DNA of 9,195 bases from Acidimicrobiales bacterium (lineage in GTDB: Bacteria > Actinomycetota > Acidimicrobiia > Acidimicrobiales > Poriferisodalaceae), in the NCBI GenBank assembly GCA_030749275.1, contig JASMKJ010000516.1, forward strand, positions 1 to 9,195, read 5' to 3'. Below, piece after piece: positions 6,764 to 9,195 of this stretch; position 1 is the first letter of the stretch, and the number at the start of each line of letters is the position of its first letter. Both the position numbers and the translations under genes were made by a program. The notes beneath the pieces were generated by a model. That model was given only the letters and a program-made list of their open reading frames with translations, was not told the origin of the DNA and did no database searches.

Positions 6764-8443
6764 TTACTCTGACCCTGCTTGAAAGGGGACGCCGCCCACT
6801 ACTGTGCCCCACACCTGGATGTTCTTTAGCTCTTCAGGCTCTACCTCGTATGGGTCATTGTCTAAAACCGTGAAGTCAGCCAATTTGCCGTTTTCAAGAG
6901 AACCTATTTCGTTATCCATGAGTAATTGGTGAGCAGCATCAATTGTGCAGGCTTGAAGTGCTTTGTGGATGCCGATCCGTTCGTCAGGCCCGAGAATGTC
7001 GCCGGATGCGGTCAATCTGTTGACAGCGCACCAGACGGTGTGGAGTTGCCCCATTGGAGTGATCGGTGCGTCACTGTGAATTGAGAATTTGACTCCTTCT
7101 CGTTCCGCTGTGGCGCATCCATCCATCTTCTCGGCGCGCTGGCGGCCCACCGTGATGGTCGCATGCTGATCACCCCAATAGAAAATGTGGTTGGCGAAGA
7201 TGTTGGCGTTCATTCCGAGTTGGGACATTTTTTTGTATTGCTGCTCTGTCGTCAATTGACAGTGTTGGACTGTGTGCCGATGGTCTTCTCGGGGGTGGGT
7301 CTGGAGAGCGGCGTCAACGGCGTCAATGAATACTTGAGCAGCTTCGTCGCCGTTGCAGTGACAATGCACCGTCAGACCGGCTTGGTGGTAAGCACTCACT
7401 ATGTCGGGCATCTGTTCTGGTGGGATCAACCACAAACCGTTACCGGGATGACCCGGCGGAGGATCGAGGTAGTGAGGGTGTGAGATACGAGCGGTGAAGC
7501 CTTGTATCGATCCATCGAGAACCAGTTTTACGATGCCGAAGCGAAGCTTCTCCGATTCTTCGTGTTCTCTGAGGTGCGCTGCTTTGGCGGCCATATCGCG
7601 AATGTTCGCTGGGGTTCCGTCTGAATCGAAGTGACCGAAGGCAACGACGACACGGATGGGGTATTCGGGGTGGTCTGTGGTCTGCCGCCAAGCTTCAAGT
7701 TGGCCTTCCATTGCTAAACGGGTGGTTCCGAGATCTGCGGCGGTGGTGACCCCACAGTTGCGCGCCTCGAGCGCGTAGTTCCATTTAGCTTCTGAGGACA
7801 TCATCGCTATACCGATAGTTGCAAGTCCGTCGCGAGCCAACGACATGGCTGCCGGTTCCTGTAACTCGCCGTTCGGGGTGCCGCTGTCGTCTTTGGCTAC
7901 TCCGGGTGTTGGCGTGTGTTGATCGATCCCGGACTGGCGCATCATCTCCGAGTTGACCGTTGCTAAGTGGCCGCTGGCATGAAACACAAAAATTGGCCGC
8001 TTCGTTGAAACCTGATCAAGGTGTTTTGCTACTAGTCGTTCGCCTTGGAGAAATATCGGGTCTAGCCCCCAAGCGACCAATGTTTGGTCTGGGTCGACCA
8101 TTTCCTGATCACATTGAGTGAGTCGTTGCAGCACCGAGTCCACGTCTTGGCATCCGCTCCAGACTTGACCTTTGGGGTCGGTTCGCTCGTAAAACCCAAC
8201 ATATGGGAACTCCCACAGAGCGCCGGACATGACATGAGAGTGTGCTTCGACAAAACCAGGAAGCAAGACTTTCTCTCCGAAGCGTTCGTCAACTTCCGCC
8301 TGCGGGAAGTGAAGGAAATCGTCTCGGTGACCGACCCCGACGATTCGGTCGCCTTGAACAGCGACAGCTGTTGCGAATGGCTCGTTGGGGTCCATCGTGT
8401 GGACCTTCTTGGCTGTAAAGATTTGGGTAGGTGCGTCAGTCAT
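6764..8443 (-). CDS. YtcJ-like metal-dependent amidohydrolase (Amidohydro_3)
   Basis: From ATG 8443 the protein is 559 aa, the usual size for YtcJ-like amidohydrolases. The N-terminal part is the small beta-sandwich ('FTAKKVHTMDPNEPFATAVAV', in part 9-29). The TIM-barrel ligands follow: 'PGFVEAHSH' (62-70; His68, His70), 'KLVLDGSIQGF' (306-316, Lys306 as possible bridging ligand), 'HCHCNGDEA' (360-368; His360, His362), 'HTVQHCQL' (390-397; His394) and 'SIHSDAPI' (454-461; His456, Asp458). The C-terminus has the sandwich-closing 'GSLENGKLADFTVLDNDP' (514-531). Family members hydrolyse amide or related C-N bonds, and the natural substrate of most is unknown. The frame stays open to 8806, but the extra 121 codons lie antisense to the dehydratase gene and precede the conserved N-terminus. 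The start lacks a good Shine-Dalgarno (AAGTTGG is the nearest purine-rich stretch). It is probably the first gene of an operon with the CobW GTPase. Confidence 0.9.
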   Translation of the reverse strand: MTDAPTQIFTAKKVHTMDPNEPFATAVAVQGDRIVGVGHRDDFLHFPQAEVDERFGEKVLLPGFVEAHSHVMSGALWEFPYVGFYERTDPKGQVWSGCQDVDSVLQRLTQCDQEMVDPDQTLVAWGLDPIFLQGERLVAKHLDQVSTKRPIFVFHASGHLATVNSEMMRQSGIDQHTPTPGVAKDDSGTPNGELQEPAAMSLARDGLATIGIAMMSSEAKWNYALEARNCGVTTAADLGTTRLAMEGQLEAWRQTTDHPEYPIRVVVAFGHFDSDGTPANIRDMAAKAAHLREHEESEKLRFGIVKLVLDGSIQGFTARISHPHYLDPPPGHPGNGLWLIPPEQMPDIVSAYHQAGLTVHCHCNGDEAAQVFIDAVDAALQTHPREDHRHTVQHCQLTTEQQYKKMSQLGMNANIFANHIFYWGDQHATITVGRQRAEKMDGCATAEREGVKFSIHSDAPITPMGQLHTVWCAVNRLTASGDILGPDERIGIHKALQACTIDAAHQLLMDNEIGSLENGKLADFTVLDNDPYEVEPEELKNIQVWGTVVGGVPFQAGSE

Positions 8444-8464
8444 TGAAACCAACTTGATTGTCCG

Positions 8465-8476
8465 CGCGTCGACGCG
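8465..8476. repeat. 12-bp perfect palindrome CGCGTCGACGCG, candidate operator
   Basis: The sequence is a perfect inverted repeat, 22 bp upstream of the amidohydrolase ATG, in the 220-bp region between two divergent genes. That position suits a repressor or activator site, or a small RNA hairpin in the amidohydrolase leader. No regulator family is assigned, and a chance occurrence is possible. Confidence 0.35.
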
Positions 8477-8524
8477 GCTGCAGAGACGTTGAATAAGCCG
8501 ACATGGCAGAGATCCTAAGCACTC

Positions 8525-8539
8525 TCGGCCAGGTTCGCT
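8525..8539 (+). repeat. Near-duplicate 15-mer, copy 1
   Basis: TCGGCCAGGTTCGCT matches the second copy at 8604-8618 (TCGGCCAAGGTCGCT) in 13 of 15 positions, in the same orientation, with starts 79 bp apart. Both lie in the divergent intergenic region, so they could be paired regulator sites. Confidence 0.3.
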
Positions 8540-8603
8540 AGGTCCGCGGGGTGAGTTGCCTAGGGACACTCGGGCAGCAAAAAGCTTGCACATCTCTACT
8601 TCT

Positions 8604-8618
8604 TCGGCCAAGGTCGCT
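8604..8618 (+). repeat. Near-duplicate 15-mer, copy 2
   Basis: TCGGCCAAGGTCGCT is the second copy of the 15-mer seen at 8525-8539. It sits 45 bp upstream of the dehydratase start codon, within reach of that gene's promoter. No clear -35/-10 pair could be recognised near it. Confidence 0.3.
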
Positions 8619-8653
8619 GTCTGACTGCTAGAACCGGAGCTTAAGGGGATCAT

Positions 8654-8658
8654 GGAGG
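8654..8658 (+). promoter_or_regulatory. Shine-Dalgarno GGAGG deciding the dehydratase start
   Basis: GGAGG lies 5 nt before ATG 8664. An in-frame ATG at 8652 would bury this site in the coding sequence and has its own purine run (AAGGGG) only 3 nt away, which is too close. The downstream ATG is therefore preferred. Confidence 0.65.
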
Positions 8659-8663
8659 GCGTA

Positions 8664-9195
8664 ATGGGAGACAGCGACGTGACAAAGCTGAGGTCCGCAG
8701 CGTGGTTCGATATTCCAGGTGATCCGTTGATGACTGCTTTGTATCTTGAACGATACGTGAATTTCGGTTTAACGAGAGACGAACTGCAGTCAGGGAAGCC
8801 CATCATTGGAATCGCTCAAACTGGTTCTGATCTGTCGCCGTGTAACCGGCATCACCTCGAACTTGCCAAACGGGTTCGGGAGGGAATTCGCGAGGCTGGT
8901 GGCATTTGTTTCGAGTTTCCAGTTCACCCGATCCAAGAAACGGGAAAACGTCCTACTGCGTCCCTAGATCGCAATTTGGCCTACTTGGGTTTAGTTGAGA
9001 TACTTCAGGGGTACCCGCTTGATGGTGTGGTGCTGACTATCGGATGCGACAAGACAACACCGGCGTGTCTGATGGCTGCGGCAACAGTAAACATTCCTGC
9101 TATTGCGTTATCGGTTGGGCCGATGCTGAACGGGTGGCATCAGGGTGAACGCACTGGTTCGGGAACAATTGTTTGGAAAGCTAGAGAACTTCACG
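8664..9195 (+). CDS. IlvD/Edd-family sugar-acid dehydratase, 5' part (runs off the window)
   Basis: The first 177 codons of an IlvD/Edd dehydratase are present; full members are about 570-600 aa. The sequence matches the pentonate branch (L-arabinonate, D-xylonate, D-fuconate dehydratases): 'RSAAWFD' (10-16), '[20 protein letters not shown]' (23-42), '[16 protein letters not shown]' (49-64), '[13 protein letters not shown]' (85-97), '[15 protein letters not shown]' (127-141). Cys60 and Cys128 are the expected [2Fe-2S] ligands. Glu92, Asp129 and Lys130 (carbamylated in the structurally known L-arabinonate dehydratase) are the expected Mg2+ ligands. The enzyme would remove water from a sugar acid to give a 2-keto-3-deoxy acid in the cytoplasm. 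The third cluster Cys and the C-terminal domain lie outside the window. It is less likely to be the branched-chain amino-acid enzyme IlvD, whose N-terminus differs. Divergent from the amidohydrolase by 220 bp. Confidence 0.92.
   Translation, partial: MGDSDVTKLRSAAWFDIPGDPLMTALYLERYVNFGLTRDELQSGKPIIGIAQTGSDLSPCNRHHLELAKRVREGIREAGGICFEFPVHPIQETGKRPTASLDRNLAYLGLVEILQGYPLDGVVLTIGCDKTTPACLMAAATVNIPAIALSVGPMLNGWHQGERTGSGTIVWKARELH

Noticed and set aside
6735..6812. 26-codon N-terminal extension of the CobW GTPase
   Set aside because: It would overlap the amidohydrolase end by 49 bp and adds Arg-rich sequence before the standard 'MEVTVIGGYLGAGK' start.
8444..8806. 121-codon open extension upstream of the amidohydrolase ATG
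   Set aside because: It precedes the conserved N-terminus, crosses the intergenic region and runs antisense to the dehydratase start; YtcJ-like proteins are normally about 540-560 aa.

Overview
The window carries six complete protein-coding genes and two partial ones on both strands, packed with short gaps (17 to 220 bp). All the recognisable products are metabolic enzymes plus one metal-chaperone GTPase. There is no sign of rRNA, tRNA, CRISPR, insertion sequence or phage genes. Base composition is mixed, by eye slightly above half G+C. The enzyme set (class III CoA-transferase, acyl-CoA dehydrogenase-fold protein, AHL-lactonase-type hydrolase, YtcJ-type amidohydrolase, sugar-acid dehydratase) and one start that looks leaderless with a TANNNT -10 box suggest a free-living heterotroph, most likely an actinobacterium, possibly an environmental or marine lineage such as Acidimicrobiia. 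The taxonomic guess is inference only.

Layout. 1-66 (-): first 22 codons of an unknown gene, coupled by a 4-bp ATGA overlap to 63-2540 (-), a tandem two-domain CaiB/BaiF CoA-transferase. A 38-bp divergent gap holds back-to-back promoter candidates. 2579-3727 (+): acyl-CoA dehydrogenase/flavin-monooxygenase-fold protein, followed by a weak terminator. 3756-4538 (-): metallo-beta-lactamase-fold lactonase, divergent from 4615-5832 (+), a fold-type-I PLP aminotransferase. 5850-6734 (-): CobW/COG0523 GTPase, downstream of and probably co-transcribed with 6764-8443 (-), a YtcJ-like amidohydrolase. A 220-bp divergent intergenic region with a 12-bp perfect palindrome and a near-duplicate 15-mer separates this from 8664-9195 (+), the N-terminal part of an IlvD/Edd sugar-acid dehydratase that runs off the end.

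How the genes may work together. The content reads as a catabolic neighbourhood: hydrolysis of amide or lactone bonds (amidohydrolase, lactonase), amino-group removal (aminotransferase), sugar-acid dehydration (IlvD/Edd), and CoA activation and oxidation of an organic acid (CoA-transferase, flavoprotein). No transporter or regulator lies inside the window, and the alternating strands argue against a single operon, so a shared pathway is not demonstrated. I saw no clearly new biological system. The most interesting items are the CoA-transferase fusion whose first half appears to lack the catalytic Asp, and the metallochaperone-amidohydrolase pair.
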